Origin: Liolophura sinensis
Lineage: Eukaryota; Mollusca; Polyplacophora; Chitonida; Chitonidae
Assembly: GCF_032854445.1 (NCBI RefSeq)
Contig: NC_088304.1
Location: forward strand, 13,963,704 to 14,027,703
DNA length: 64,000 bases
Direction: 5' to 3'
Part shown: positions 46,281-57,829 of the stretch, piece after piece
Position numbering within the stretch: position 1 is the first letter of the stretch
Layout: each line of letters begins with the position of its first letter
Position numbers and translations under genes: made by a program
The notes under the pieces: generated by a model
Databases searched by the model: none
The model's input: only the letters and a program-made list of their open reading frames with translations
What the model was told of the DNA's origin: nothing

Positions 46281-47868
46281 ATGATACAAACACTAACCAA
46301 TGGCATGACACATTCATGACGTAATCATGTGTCGGGGTGACGCAAAAAGTGTAAAAATGAAGTCGTGCACAACACATGTCCCTCATAGGTTTGGATCGTC
46401 AAAATATTCATATTAGGTTTGTCAAAGTCAACAACAAAACAAAAATGAATACCATTGTTGTATTGAAAATATACAAAACAGCCCAAACTTGGAATGTAAT
46501 GAATAAGTCCAAGCTGAGATGAAAAATCCACATAAGTGTGGATTAACACCCATAACACCAGTTACACCCATATTAAATTACCACATCCTATAGACCTATA
46601 TGGCCTTACGTCCTAAACTTGTGTGGCCGATTCTCTTTTCTGTCTTAGATGTTTAACATCAACAGTGGTTAATGTCCATGTTTGCAGCTACGAGGAAAAT
46701 GTAACACATTATTTAAGTTATAACTACCTGTACTATATAAATATTTGTTACTTCAATTTATAATCTTCATAAGTTTAAGAGCTTTTGATTTTACCTTAAA
46801 CGTCTAGAAATGAAGATAACAAAATTTCTTCTGAGAACCACATATTTCATCTCTTCCTGAAATATATTTTCAGATTTTCTTGACTTCGTGCAACTTGATT
46901 TGCATAATTGTTCGTTGTAGGCCTACATGTAGAACGACTTTCTAATTCTTTCCAATAACTGTTATCTTATTTTTTTAAAATTAAGTATTTAAAATAAAAT
47001 TAGCTAATGAAATATATAGAGGATATTGCACAGAGAAGGTTAAATATCGTAACTATTTTTCTGATGAGAGCTAAAGTGACACATGGATCATCATGTCCAG
47101 CTTTCCCTCGAAAAATATTTATGATGTGTGTCTTCACTGTGCAATATTCTATTTATTATTTATATTTTGACAATATTGTGATATTTTAAGCAATGTTTCG
47201 AGTTGTCGGCCTAAGCATTCGCGGACTTGTTCATATGGCTTGACGTCTTCCATGTCTTGGCGTATTCTTGCGTGACGTAGGTATGTTAAAACTCACTAGG
47301 AACCTCCGTGACCGAGACATGACCTTTCAAACAACATTGTATGTGTCACACAACACACCGGCCAATACGTTTCCTCCTCAAATAATATCATTCCATTATT
47401 TCTACAAATAAAAGAATTTCAGTTTGTTTGTTAGATTTGCATTTGTGGTTTATACAAAGGCGAACTACAGAAATTTCCTAGTGATAAAAGTGTTAATATT
47501 TCGCACAGTTTATAGATATATCTTTTGTTTTTACATAATTGACGTTTTACACCAAGAAGCTATGACGTGGGAAAAAAAAAAACATTTGTTTTATGACGTT
47601 CCAATCTGAGATCAGTGGTATGACGTCATAATGCATGTGCAGTACACTGTTACATTCCTACGTCACACAACAATAAGACGCGACGTCACACATACGCAGT
47701 TTTGATGTATCTAGGTCCACTGCAATGGCCTAAGCTTATCGTTGATTGATCTAAATGCATGACCTTTGCTGAGGGAGTAAAAGTGAACTGCAGTATGAAA
47801 TATGTCGTTTTATCCCCACATTTTTGTCATTTTATTGGGTAGAATAGACTTCTAAACATTTTCGTGTT

Positions 47869-47974
47869 GGTGTTTGTTGTATAACCCGATACCACTGAAC
47901 GTTGTCTTGTACCTTGTTTCCATATCTCGGTACGAAACAAGGTTTAGCCGTAACGGGTTACACAACAAACACCG
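47869..47974 (+). mobile_element. 106-bp foldback element
   Basis: The outer arms GGTGTTTGTTGTATAACCCG (47869) and CGGGTTACACAACAAACACC (to 47974) pair with about two mismatches over 24 bp. A second perfect inverted pair, ACCTTGTTTC (47911-47920) and GAAACAAGGT (47934-47943), sits inside. Together they would fold into a nested hairpin. Non-coding. Confidence 0.75.
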
Positions 47975-47980
47975 CTATCA

Positions 47981-48265
47981 AATTGGGCTATGCCATTTGC
48001 CTAATTGCTTTACGACCGTAACGTCAACCAGTAACGCACGGTTAGAGGTCGCGTAACTGCTCAGATTATACGAAGTTACTTGCCCGCTGCCGATTTTCTT
48101 GCCTTACGTCGATATACTGGGCCGATTCTGCCGATGCTAGCGTCAGAGACAATGGAATGGAGTTGTATTTAGAGGGCATTGACGTCATGGAGTGGCCACT
48201 GAGATCACCTGACCTCAATCCCAACGAACACGTATTAGATGCTCTTGGAAGTTTTCAAAAGCGAG
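47981..48265 (+). mobile_element. Truncated copy of the same internally deleted Tc1/mariner-type element
   Basis: Matches 51185-51440 closely, including the junction where the HTH half is joined directly to the C-terminal MEWPLRSPDLNPNEHVLDAL segment. This copy keeps the acidic residue of PDLNPNEH. Both termini are missing: the left end abuts the 106-bp foldback element ending at 47974, and the right end breaks after TTGGAAG. Confidence 0.8.
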
Positions 48266-48359
48266 CTTATCTGAACTTGAAAAGCTCTGATTTTATTGGC
48301 TAAACAAACATACAAATACAGAAAACTGACAGAAGTATCGGTTATCGATTTACAGATCG

Positions 48360-48645
48360 CTTCAGTGGCCTAATGGTTAGTGCGTCAGCCTCGAAGTCAG
48401 GGGACCCTGGATCAAACCCGGTTCGGGTCATACCAAAAACTTTAAAAATGGTACTTATTTCTACCTCGCTTGGTTCCTCAGTGTTGAGAGATTAGAGCAA
48501 TGTAAAATGGCTGGTTGGCCCCATGTCGGTATAATGTGACTGGGTGGGGTGTCATGTCTGGTGTTTCCGGCATTATACTTCAGTAGCGGCCGCACTTTGG
48601 CTGCAATGGTTCCTCGTTAAATTCCAAGCAATCATTCATTCAGTT
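48360..48645 (+). repeat. SINE family C, near full length
   Basis: tRNA-like head (AGTGGCCTAATGGTTAGTGC; GGATCAAACCCGG). The body has ACTTTAAAAATGGTACTT, GGCTGGTTGGCCCCATGTCG and TATACTTCAGTAGCGGC. Confidence 0.85.
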
Positions 48646-48997
48646 ATTCGATTTACAGAAATGAAATCATGAGTGTATGTATCATTGCTATCAGCTCATC
48701 TCATTCCCATGCCTTCCTCTTACATAAATGTCACTGAATTTAATCGTAATTGAGTCGTAAACAGTCACTATCACAATCACAAAGCAGTTTATATTAACAT
48801 GCGATTCTACAGATATTACTTTCTGGCGTACGTTTTCATAAAAAACTACAATTATAAAAGCCAACATATATATAACTGATTTAAACTAGGTGCTGATTTT
48901 ATCGGCTATCCAACAAGGGATAATGATTCAACGATTGATACGCCGTAAATTGACAACTTTTTTCCCTGCGACTAAGCAGGTCAGTTATTGTTTTTAA

Positions 48998-49460
48998 GTT
49001 GGTCGTTCCGTCTTTCTCTCGGCTGATCGTTCCGTTTGTCTCCGTTTCTGTCTGTCGGCAGGTCGTTATGTCTTTTTTCTGTGCGTCTGTCTGTCTGCCA
49101 GTCGGTCGATCGTTAGGTGTGCTTGTTTTTCGGTCGTTCAGTCTGTATGTCCTTGTGTCTGTCGATCGTTCCGTCTGTAGGTCTTTGTGTCTGTGGGTCG
49201 TTTCTCAGTATGTCTTTGTGTCTGTCGGTCGTTCTGTCTATAGGGCTCTGTGTCTGTGGGTCGTTTCCCAGTATGTCTTTGTGTCTGTCGGTCGTTCTGT
49301 CTGTAGGTCTTTGTGTCTGTGGGTCGTTTCTCAGTATGTCTTTGTGTCTGTTGGTCATTCTGACTGTATGTCTTTATGTCTGTCGGTCGTTCTGTCTGTA
49401 TGTTTGTCTATCGGTCGTTCTGTCTATATGTCGTTGTGTCTGTCGGTCGTTCAAAAATCC
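48998..49460. repeat. 63-bp tandem repeat, C-poor GTCTGT-rich, open in several frames
   Basis: GTATGTCTTTGTGTCTGTCG recurs at 49208, 49271 and 49334, with less regular GTCKGT repeats on both sides. Because 63 is a multiple of 3, long frames persist: 170 and 160 codons on the plus strand and 81 on the minus. I see no codon bias, start context or domain to support a gene. Confidence 0.85.
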
Positions 49461-49469
49461 TTCATGTTC

Positions 49470-50370
49470 GTCAGTTGTGATATATTTTCATATTTATTTG
49501 CTTCTGCTTAGGGCAATACTCAAGAATTTGTCCTTTACATACGATGGCGGTTATTTTCCCACGTGTGAAGCACAGTTATATATGCACACCATTATGTGAA
49601 GGAAATACGGGGTTTTCAATGAACTCCTACGAATTCGATTCCTACACTCAATTCTGAGTATACAGATCCCGTCGTATATTGCAATCGCCATTGAAATATT
49701 GATTTCAGCAAAATGTTAAGTTGAATCTAAAATATCCTTGAAGCATCTAGGCCGCAATACATGCCCTGTAATTGACGTGGTGTATACATTGTTGAAATAC
49801 ATTGTGAAGGTTTTCTACAACATAAACAGGTGAGCTTAGCACGTGAGCTTATACGTTTATTAATTTTATAAAAAACAGTTTCAAATTAAAAATGCCTGGT
49901 TTCAAAAGGACTGGATAAAGATGTTTACTATTTTGTTACGCCTAAATATTTGAATTTAACAGTGCAGTCATTATATGTTGCACTAGGGCGCTAACAACTC
50001 CGCCACCTGCGGATTTTATCGTTAATGTCATTTATAAACTTGATTTAATTCACGAGGTTCGCCAGCAGGTGGCATCGGTTGAAACTGGTTTACCACTGTA
50101 CTGGACATCCATCTGACATCATTATTAACCTGCATAAGATTGATGGCTTCTTCTCGTGTATTTACCGTATAAGCTACGTGTAAATTGATACTGTTGACTT
50201 GATGGGGCTAACTTCTTTCAGAGGCATATCGGAGCTGGGGTTGCCTAGGTGAACAGGCAAGTTTCTTATGGATAACAACTCATGTGTTTATTAGCTGGTA
50301 ACGTTTCGGTATAGCTTCTAATACCGTTCTCAAACCATGTGACATAAAGCATAACTTATGCATATATATG
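49470..50370. other. Unannotated stretch
   Basis: Unique-looking sequence with no open frame of note and no repeat that I recognise. Confidence 0.5.
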
Positions 50371-50650
50371 TCGGATGGGCATAACAAATGGGCCTTACGT
50401 CAGCTTCTAAAAATTTACACACTCTAAAGCTATCATGGCCTAAGTATACAGGCTAAATTTCAATTTCACCCTTTAAGATTTGTGTTCATGGGACCAAAAT
50501 CAAAATAGAGTCAAAAACGCATGTTCCGGACATTTCAAAATGATATTTTACCTTGTTTTACTTGAAAAGGCGATCAATTCCTTGTCCGCCGCAGAGAAAA
50601 CCATCTTTTCACATTATGTTCCAGTGACACATTGCCAAACATGGCAGGTG
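50370..50650 (+). repeat. Dispersed repeat beside the Tc1-type element
   Basis: Shares GTCGGATGGGCATAACAAAT-like, ATGGGCC and ACGCATGTTCCGG phrases with 52055-52255. Both copies lie just left of a Tc1-type end, so a larger composite may have been duplicated. Confidence 0.5.
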
Positions 50651-50720
50651 TCATGAGTAAAGCGCGCGCTGCACCTGTGTGACACGCGTCAATCAAGTGT
50701 CGTCTGGAGTATATATATAT

Positions 50721-51757
50721 ACTGAACAAAAAAAGAAACTTCAGATATTGAAAAAATGGTCACGATGTGATTATATTGGACATGAGCAGTACTATGCAGT
50801 TAATATGGGCTAATGGCCAGGTCTAACTTGACGCGTCCGACCATTGCATTTGTGGTGAATCACGTGAGGTGTATGCAGTACACTCTTTTGTTAAAACGCG
50901 ACCATAATTTCACGTGGCTGAGCATGAAGACGTGTGCAGAATTTACTGGTGAATAGAATAAACACCCTAACCATTTTTGAGGGATAAACAGTTTTCATGC
51001 CACGCCTTACAAATGGTGAACGTGCAGTTGGCATGCTCCACCTATGTTGGCTAGTCTGCAGAAGACGGACAATTCACAACTTGATGACACGTGCGCATCA
51101 AACCTGTACGACATCTGATTGCCCCTGACTAGGACGGCCGCTTGTGACGACACATGCCGAGGACAATCAAATTCGGCTACGTCATTTGCGTAATCGTTTT
51201 ACGACCGCTACGTCAACCAATAACGCACTGTTTAGAGGTCGCGTAACAGCCCAGATCACACGAAATTACTTGCCCGCTTCCCATTTTCTTGCATGACGTC
51301 CTAATATAGGGCCGAATCTGCCGTTGCTGGAACAAGAGACAATGGAATGGAGTTGTGTTTTGAGGGTATTGACGTCATGGAGTGGCCACTGAGATCACCT
51401 GGACCCAGTCCCAATGTACACGTATTAGATGCTCTTGGAAGAAGTCTTCGTGCCTTAAGACAAGAACCCCAAAATGTTCAAGAGCTGGGCGCCAGGTTAG
51501 TACATTTACAGCAATGGCACAGGTTGTCTAATGCTGTATCCACAGATGGCCAGTCACTGTGAAACCACAAAGTGAGCCCATCATAACACTGCTGACCGTG
51601 GAGGGTGCACCAAGCGCACCCCCATGCCTAATCAACCCTGTTTAAGTGTACTTCATTACGTCCATAAACCAGATTTATCCACTAGCAGCACACTTTGTTC
51701 TGTACGGGTGTGTTTGGAACATAAAGTAACACATTTGAAGTTTCTCTTTCTTTGTTT
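50721..51757 (+). mobile_element. Internally deleted Tc1/mariner-type transposon
   Basis: Terminal inverted repeats of about 24 bp: the left end begins CTGAACAAAAAAAGAAACTT at 50722 and the right end carries AAGTTTCTCTTTCTTTGTTT near 51738-51757. TA dinucleotides lie at both edges. Inside, an ATG at 50998 opens MPRLTNGERAVGMLH and continues through GRPLVTTHAEDNQIRLRHLR and ATSTNNALFRGRV, the paired HTH region of Tc1-like transposases, with a stop where an Arg codon is expected. The sequence then jumps to the C-terminal IDVMEWPLRSPGPSPNVHVL and QNVQELGARLV in another frame. The catalytic core with the first two Asp residues is deleted, and the third acidic residue is changed to Val. Non-autonomous relic. 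Confidence 0.85.
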
Positions 51758-52054
51758 ACCACTATCAACCCACAACAGTGACTACTGGAAGCCATCATGA
51801 TAAAACGACACCGCCCCCAGTTAAACAGGGATGAAGGTTACCACCCACCGAGTGCCTATGATCACCTCATCCGACTGGAGAAAGACCGCCTTAACCCCTC
51901 CACCCAGTAATTCGCTAAGGCCAACTCACTATAATTTTTTCACACCTTTCATGTACTAGCTGATCTCAACTCGCTTGTCCCTGTTCACCTGATCTCAGTT
52001 TACTTTTTTTCACACCTTTCAGGTCATACTTATTCTTAACATTTATCACTCTAG

Positions 52055-52254
52055 ATAGGTATATCGGGTGGACATAAAATATGGGCCGTACTTTGATGCT
52101 GCATTGCTCCATTAACCTTTGTTCAAACCCTATCAAAGTTTAGACATTCAAATGGCCCGATTTTGTTAATATTCTGACTAATTTTTAAGGTCATAGTTTG
52201 AGTAGTACACAGGGTTAAAATGAAAAGCTTACAAAACGCATGTTCCGGTGACAC

Positions 52255-52255
<1 letters not shown>
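52055..52255 (+). repeat. Second copy of the dispersed repeat of 50370-50650
   Basis: Followed by (TA)n and then a lone Tc1-type terminal sequence at 52331. Confidence 0.5.

Positions 52256-52330
<75 letters not shown>
52256..52330 (+). repeat. (TA)n microsatellite, about 37 units
   Basis: Uninterrupted TA run next to a Tc1-type end relic (CTGTACAAAAAAAGTTTCTT at 52331). It explains the poly-(Ile-Tyr) frames on both strands. Confidence 0.95.
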
Positions 52331-52331
<1 letters not shown>

Positions 52332-52901
52332 TGTACAAAAAAAGTTTCTTTCATACCCCAGATTCCTTCACCCGTAAAATTGACTACTGTTGTGTAACTG
52401 AAAAATTGTTTAGCCCAGGGGTAATACCATGAAGCTTGACGAATCATCATGGGTACCAGTGTTACGATGAGAATTTTATGTGACAAGACAGGAAAAAAAG
52501 ATCTCGCAAAGGAAACCAGTACAATATGTGGTCATTTTAAGGCAAAATAGAAATAGAAAATAAAATTAGTGGCAAAATCAACAACAACAAAGGCTACATC
52601 GGCTGTTCGACCTCTTTCGCCATCACGGGTATTGCCTGATAGCACAGTGGCTTTCCACTGCCTGTTCGTTTCAATAAAACCACATCGATCACTGTTCATA
52701 GCACTGCTTATTGCTGTTGTATAATTTTGTGTCAAGGAATAAATCAGATCCAAAAGTACGTGCATTTGCTTCGAAACAAGGAAAAACACACTTATAAAGG
52801 ACGATGAATGATTGGCTGAAAATGCCCCGGCTGAAGTAACAGCTAGGAAAGGCAACGGCTGTCGAAAGTGTACATTTCTGGAAACTTTTATGGTACAGTA
52901 A

Positions 52902-52945
52902 AGCAAGGGTGATTGCGACACCTATAGCACAGCATCACCCTTGCT
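52902..52945 (+). other. Perfect 12-bp stem-loop
   Basis: AGCAAGGGTGAT and ATCACCCTTGCT are exact reverse complements around a 20-base loop. No tandem repeat or SINE explains it; possibly the core of a small foldback element. Confidence 0.6.
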
Positions 52946-53374
52946 GACAGGAAGCTGCAAGAATTACAGAGCTATGTCGGAATGCACGACGGAATAAAAA
53001 CGGGCATAAATGTCAAAAACTGGACAAAACGTGAACAAAATGGGCTGTAATTTTGTCCATGAAAGAAACGCCCAGGAAAACTGTAAAATCAAATGTGAAA
53101 AAAGGGACATAAGTTTGTCCACTACGCATGAAATGGACAGAAACGCTGACCTGATCTGTAACTTTTACCTGATGGTAAAGCCAAGTGCCAAATTTCATTT
53201 TAAATCGATGAACCGTATTGATAAAGTTGATGGACTGCCTGGTGAACTTAGCATTCCTGACGAATGAGTTCTTTACATTGTTTTAATGCGTTTGTATATC
53301 AAACGTGATGACAACTCAGCAATTCTAGACCAGTGATGTCTAATAAACTGCAGTTATGATCACTGCATTTTTTA

Positions 53375-53565
53375 AACCTAATTTTGTTTAAGACCTGTTG
53401 CTAGGGGATGTGCACGTTGCTACTGTTTAAGTATTTACATGAACGGTCAGAACATAAAGCTATATGAAGTAACTTGACAAGATGCTGTATTTCGGTTATG
53501 TGTGACCATTTCCGAACTATCATACTGTCGTCGCTGCTCTGGCTTTAGCTCTCTATGCAGTAAGT
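53375..53565 (+). repeat. Dispersed repeat E, good copy
   Basis: Runs from TTTAAGACCTGTTGCTAGGG through AACATAAAGC and TATTTCGGTTATGTGTGACC to CTCTGGCTTTAGCTCTCTAT. No tRNA-like promoter is visible, so it may be a MITE or the body of a SINE. Confidence 0.72.
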
Positions 53566-53615
53566 CCTCGGTTTTATTGCAAGCCGTTTTGTGACTGAGT
53601 GACTTATAATTTTAT

Positions 53616-53787
53616 GCTGTACGTGGGAAGGTCTGGCAGCAACCGGCGGATGGTCCTGGGTTTCCCCCGGACTCTGCTCGGTTTCCTCCCACCATAATGC
53701 TGGCCGCCGAAATATAAGTGAAATATTCTTCAGTACGGAGTAAAACACCTATCAAATAAGTAAGTAAATAAATAAATAAATAAATAG
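53616..53787 (+). repeat. SINE family A, head missing
   Basis: Begins at TGTACGTGGGAAGGTCTGGC; long AATA-type tail. Confidence 0.87.
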
Positions 53788-54439
53788 TTTCCTGCCTGAG
53801 CTTGGTATTGTACAAAAACATGGCGTGTACCAGCGACTGCATGATGAGGGCACTAACCTCTCGGTAACGAACTTTGTGAGGAATTGGAACAACTGCGGGA
53901 CTGATGAAATTTGTTGTGCTGTTCATTTGACTTATTAAAAAGGAACGTTTCGCTTTGTCAAACACGATTAACTAAATGCTTGACTTGCGCATTTCGAACT
54001 TTGCGTTTCAAGATACATGCACTTTAGAGCATATGACGTAGAACAATAATCAAATAAAATAATTTGACCGAAAAGATCTTAATCACGCCTTAAATATAAA
54101 TGAAAACTGTCGACTAATAACTAAACTTTCCTCGCTAAATCTACATTTGTCATGTTAATTCATTTAGTGGGAATGGACGATTATCAGTGAATATAGACAT
54201 CATTTCTCAGATTGCAGCCGTGCCTCTCTTTTTTTCTTGAGGTACATAACTAAAATTTCGTCATGAAATCTACCTTTGTGATAGTAATGCGTTTAGTGTG
54301 AGATTACTGGAAATTGGATGTAAATTCTCACTCTGTGACTGTACCTAACCAATTATCTGTGAGTAGTTACCATTTCAAACATTGACGCAGTGCCTGAAAA
54401 ATTTTCCGAAAAACCATTTCATTCTTGACGAAGCAAGTC

Positions 54440-54785
54440 GCCTCTCACTCGTGAAAGCCGCTATGAGTTCAAGTCATGCTGGTGTCCTCTCCGGCGATAC
54501 GTTGGAAGGTCTTGCTGCAACCTGCATATGGCCGAGGGTTTCCACCGAACTCCACGGAATGTAAAATTAAACGCGAGCAAATGGAACTTTACTACTGTCT
54601 GCATGTAATACACCTTCCCAGTCAAACCTGTTATTTATTTATGGAACAGAATAATTTCAATGTTTGAATGTTTCATATGGTGCAAAAATGACACGCTAGA
54701 ACAAATAAATAAAAACCATCCTCCTGGCCGACGTCGTATTATTCTTGGGTACTTCGTAAAACACCAATGAAATAAATAAATAAAC
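54440..54785 (+). repeat. SINE family A split by about 160 bp
   Basis: Body 54440-54558 and 3' end 54720-54785, with unrelated AT-rich sequence between. Confidence 0.7.
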
Positions 54786-55063
54786 GAAGCGAGTCACACG
54801 TGGCTCTTATCAAGTGAGATACTGCATTAGAACATTGCTGAATCATACAGAAATGAGGCTCACCGCAGGGCACTTCTCTTTTTATTGGAGAACTTCTGCT
54901 GTACACGTCATAGCGTAGATCAGCCAATGTATCCTTCAGTATACGTTGGGGTTATCTCATTCGTGAACTTTTCTGTAACACTACAACTACATGCAGGCCA
55001 GCTTTTCTTTCTGTTAAGCTTTTTAAACAAGGTAAGCTTTTATTTGATTAATTTACTGGCATT

Positions 55064-55135
55064 TGATTGATTGGCGTTTTACGCCGTACTGAATAATATT
55101 CCACTTATACGACTGCGGCAAACAATATGGTTTTT
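55064..55135 (-). repeat. SINE family A, 3' fragment
   Basis: Cut at AACAATATGGTT. Confidence 0.75.
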
Positions 55136-55404
55136 AATTATTTGTTTTTGCGTGTCATGTGTGCACCATATGTAGTTCAAGCATTGAACTTATTCTGTTC
55201 AGTAAGTAAATAGTCGGTTTGATCGCGAAGGTGTAATACATGCAGACAGTTGTAAAGTTCCATTTGCTCACGTTTAACATTATATGTATTCAAACGAGTT
55301 CTCCATTTTGTTTAAAGTGACAAAGGATATAATAGAATATTAATTTACTTCGTGCAACATGATATTCTGTCATAATGACATGCAACTCCACTGTGACTTT
55401 TTTG

Positions 55405-55462
55405 ATTTTATTTTGATTGTTTTTTTTTTTACGCCGTACCCAAGAATACCTCACTTATACCA
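55405..55462 (-). repeat. SINE family A, 3' fragment, diverged
   Basis: ACGCCGTACCCAAGAATACC identifies it. Confidence 0.65.
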
Positions 55463-55704
55463 TCTCACCAGCACCGAGGTTTGAGAAACTCCATTCCGAT
55501 AAAATTACATTACTTGCAACAAAATGTTCTTTTATTGTTGATACGGTATTCTCCCTCGAAAAAAGACTTAATGTAACAAAATGTTCTGTTACTGGTGATA
55601 TACCATTGAACAAGACCGCTTATAACAGACTTTGCCGTATTTTCTTAGGATTAGGCCTATAGACCAGTGTTGTTTAATAAAATGCAGTTGAAATCACAGC
55701 ATTT

Positions 55705-55895
55705 TCAAATGTAATTTGGCTTAAGAAATTGTGCTGGGTTGCGTGTAATTTGCCACTATTTAAGCATTTACACGAACAGTTATAGAATAACACCGTAACT
55801 GAGGTAAACTGACAAATTGACGTATTTAACCACTGACATGTGACCAATTGTAAATTACCACACTGTCATCACTTCTCTGGTTTTACTCTCTATCC
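55705..55895 (+). repeat. Dispersed repeat E, good copy
   Basis: Same order of blocks as 53375-53565, ending CTCTGGTTTTACTCTCTAT. Confidence 0.72.
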
Positions 55896-56146
55896 TGAAC
55901 GTATATGTATTTTATCATATTATCCTCCCGTATATGAATTCCTTGCGATGCATGACTGTTGTAACTAGTAAAATTGGTACAGTAAAGAAAATATTTAACT
56001 ATCGCCGAGGTATTATCTGGTTTTGAAGGATGTAGTGGAAACATACATTTTGTGAAAAAGTCATGTTGCTAGATATGGCATATTTCGTGTTTGCACAGAC
56101 CTAGCACTCTATAGTGAATGGTAAGAACAGAAGGCTATTATATGAA

Positions 56147-56352
56147 ATTTATTTATTTATTTGATTGGTCTTTTATGGCGTCCTCGGCGGCCAGAATTAT
56201 GATGAGAGGAAACTGCGCAAAGCCCGGAGGAAACCCACGACCATCCGCAGGTTGCTGGAAGACTTTCCCATGAACGGTCGGAGAGGAAGCCAGCATGAGC
56301 TGGATTTGAAGGGATCGCATTGGTGGAAGGCTCGGGGTCATTGCGCCGTGCG
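56147..56352 (-). repeat. SINE family A, 3' deletion in the tail region
   Basis: Lacks the AAGAATATTTCAC segment between GGCGTCCTC and GGCGGCCAG. Confidence 0.8.
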
Positions 56353-56423
56353 ATATGAAAAAGCGGAATGAACTCCTTAATATTCCTAATAGGCAAAGAA
56401 CGTCTCACCTTGACGATGAACGT

Positions 56424-56738
56424 GCCCAGATAGCACAGTTGGTTGAGCGTCCGCTTCGTGAGCGGTAAATCCTGGGTCGAATCTCACCTAAGACTTTAAA
56501 AGAGAAGTTGTGACCTCCTCGTTCAACATGAAACGTGCAACGTATCAGTATAATGACTCGGGCGGGGCGCCTTACTTGCCCTCGGTAAGTCATTTCAGTG
56601 AAACAGCACAAGATAAAAGATCGGTGGAAATCCGTCCTGCAACAAGGAGATACATTACATATACCCTGAGGATTCCTTCGTCGTCATATGAGGGGGAAAA
56701 TTGTTGAGCACGACGTTAAACCCCAAGCACTCTCTCAC
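56424..56738 (+). repeat. SINE family B, full length
   Basis: CAGATAGCACAGTTGGTTGA head through to GACGTTAAACCCCAAGCACT. Confidence 0.88.
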
Positions 56739-56842
56739 TTTGACGATGACTTTAAATATGAGAAATTTCTTACGTTTCTAATCGCTGAATGCTCACTTAC
56801 GTTCCAGTGTGAAGTGATTAGATAAATGTTTTTTCATAGTAC

Positions 56843-56960
56843 TTTGTACGCCTCTACCATGCAGTCATATAGTTTGACATCGACAACTATCAGCGTTGCG
56901 GAATGTAATTTGACCCCAAAAATCACGAAGCAGACGACCCAAAATTATGACGAAAATATT
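56843..56960 (+). repeat. Direct repeat flanking the recombinase fragment, copy 1
   Basis: TTTGTACGCCTCTACC, about 40 bp unique to this copy, then GGAATGTAATTTGACC and AATCACGAAGCAGACGAC. Confidence 0.75.
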
Positions 56961-57239
56961 ACAAAGACTCGAAAAACGGTGGAAATATTTTTTATACAAC
57001 ATGAAGTAAGTATAGCTGGCTTTTCAAAACACAGATGCTATCTGAATGCAAGAACTGTAACGTTTATATAAACATCACCTCAAACCTGACAAGTGGCATT
57101 TTGAGTATAGCAGTTGTAAAGTGCGCTAAAAAAATCGGGTCAACCACCAGTTTTAGAAGTGAAGAAGTAATTTAATTACATGTGGATGACTGAAAGTTCT
57201 TTAAATTTGCTGAAGTCTTTAAAGAGTTTGTCAACAAAG

Positions 57240-57690
57240 TTAATGGGCAGCTGATCCGTGGCAGAAATTGAGGCGAAACGTGCAATTTGAGAAGGATGCA
57301 CCCTGGAAAATACCGGCAGTTGTACATGTTCTAGTAGCATGGTTTACATTGTGTGTGAAATTCTGTAAAACAAACAGATCATTCTGTACTGTAGAAGATG
57401 ATGAGACAGCTGCAGCAATTTCTGTGGATGTACTGGGCTGGGGAGGAAGAGTTACGCTCGCAGCGGAAGGCTGTGTGACTGGCGCATTTGAAATGATGTG
57501 GCTCATCTTTTCCTGCGTACCATGAGGAAAAAACAGCGTAATTATTTATACTTGCAACATTTTTGTGGCCAGTGAGTTGCATAATAGCTCGTGGGAGTTA
57601 CGCCAGCATTCAGGAGACGGTTACATGTTGTTTTGCGGGCACTGTGGTTTGTAAAAACGGCCAGTTCGATCGCGTTTTGCCGCGGTTTTG
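57240..57690 (-). pseudogene. Crypton-like tyrosine recombinase fragment, frameshifted
   Basis: Reading the minus strand in three successive frames gives NHSARKTTCNRLLNAGV (about 57650-57600), then MQLTGHKNVASINNYAVFS (57582-57526), then QEKMSHIISNAPVTQPSAA and a serine/threonine-rich tail with FQGASFSNCTFRLNF (to about 57240). This order, HxxR, then LTGHK, then NNY, is the C-terminal catalytic part of the tyrosine recombinases of Crypton-type elements and KIAA1958-like derived genes. The two frame changes mean it is not translatable as one protein. The DNA-binding N-terminal half is not seen. Near-identical direct repeats flank it at 56843-56960 and 57830-57908. Confidence 0.75.
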
Positions 57691-57829
57691 ATAATTGATT
57701 TTAAGGTGTGCTCTCCCATTGATTGGCATTTGCACCATACATTACTGCAAGCTTTTCTTTTGTGTTTGATGCCAAGGTAAAATGGACAGTCGGCTGTTCA
57801 CATTTTTGGTGGCCTGTGGTCCTTATAGA

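Larger units (their letters stand above)
42780..47868. other. Gene-poor region right of the P450 pseudogene
   Basis: Contains three SINE A copies, the AT-rich element and a 68-bp repeat. An ATAAATAAATG at 43081-43091 could be the old P450 polyadenylation signal. No exons recognised. Confidence 0.5.
51760..53370. other. Stretch around the (TA)n tract with two unsupported frames
   Basis: A 129-codon frame on the minus strand (52921-52532) and an 85-codon frame on the plus strand (53010-53267) are the longest non-repeat frames in the right half. Neither shows a signal peptide, domain or splice structure that I recognise, so they are left as chance frames. Confidence 0.4.

Noticed and set aside
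48999-49511. 170-codon open frame
   Set aside because: It is the translation of a GTCTGT-rich 63-bp tandem repeat, equally open in other frames.
50998-51562. Active Tc1 transposase
   Set aside because: Catalytic core deleted, stop codon in the HTH half and a frame change before the C-terminal half.
52123-52486. Poly-(Ile-Tyr) frames on both strands
   Set aside because: Direct product of the (TA)n tract.
52532-52921. 129-codon frame on the minus strand
   Set aside because: No recognisable motif; sequence around it is repeat-rich, so kept only as an unsupported frame.
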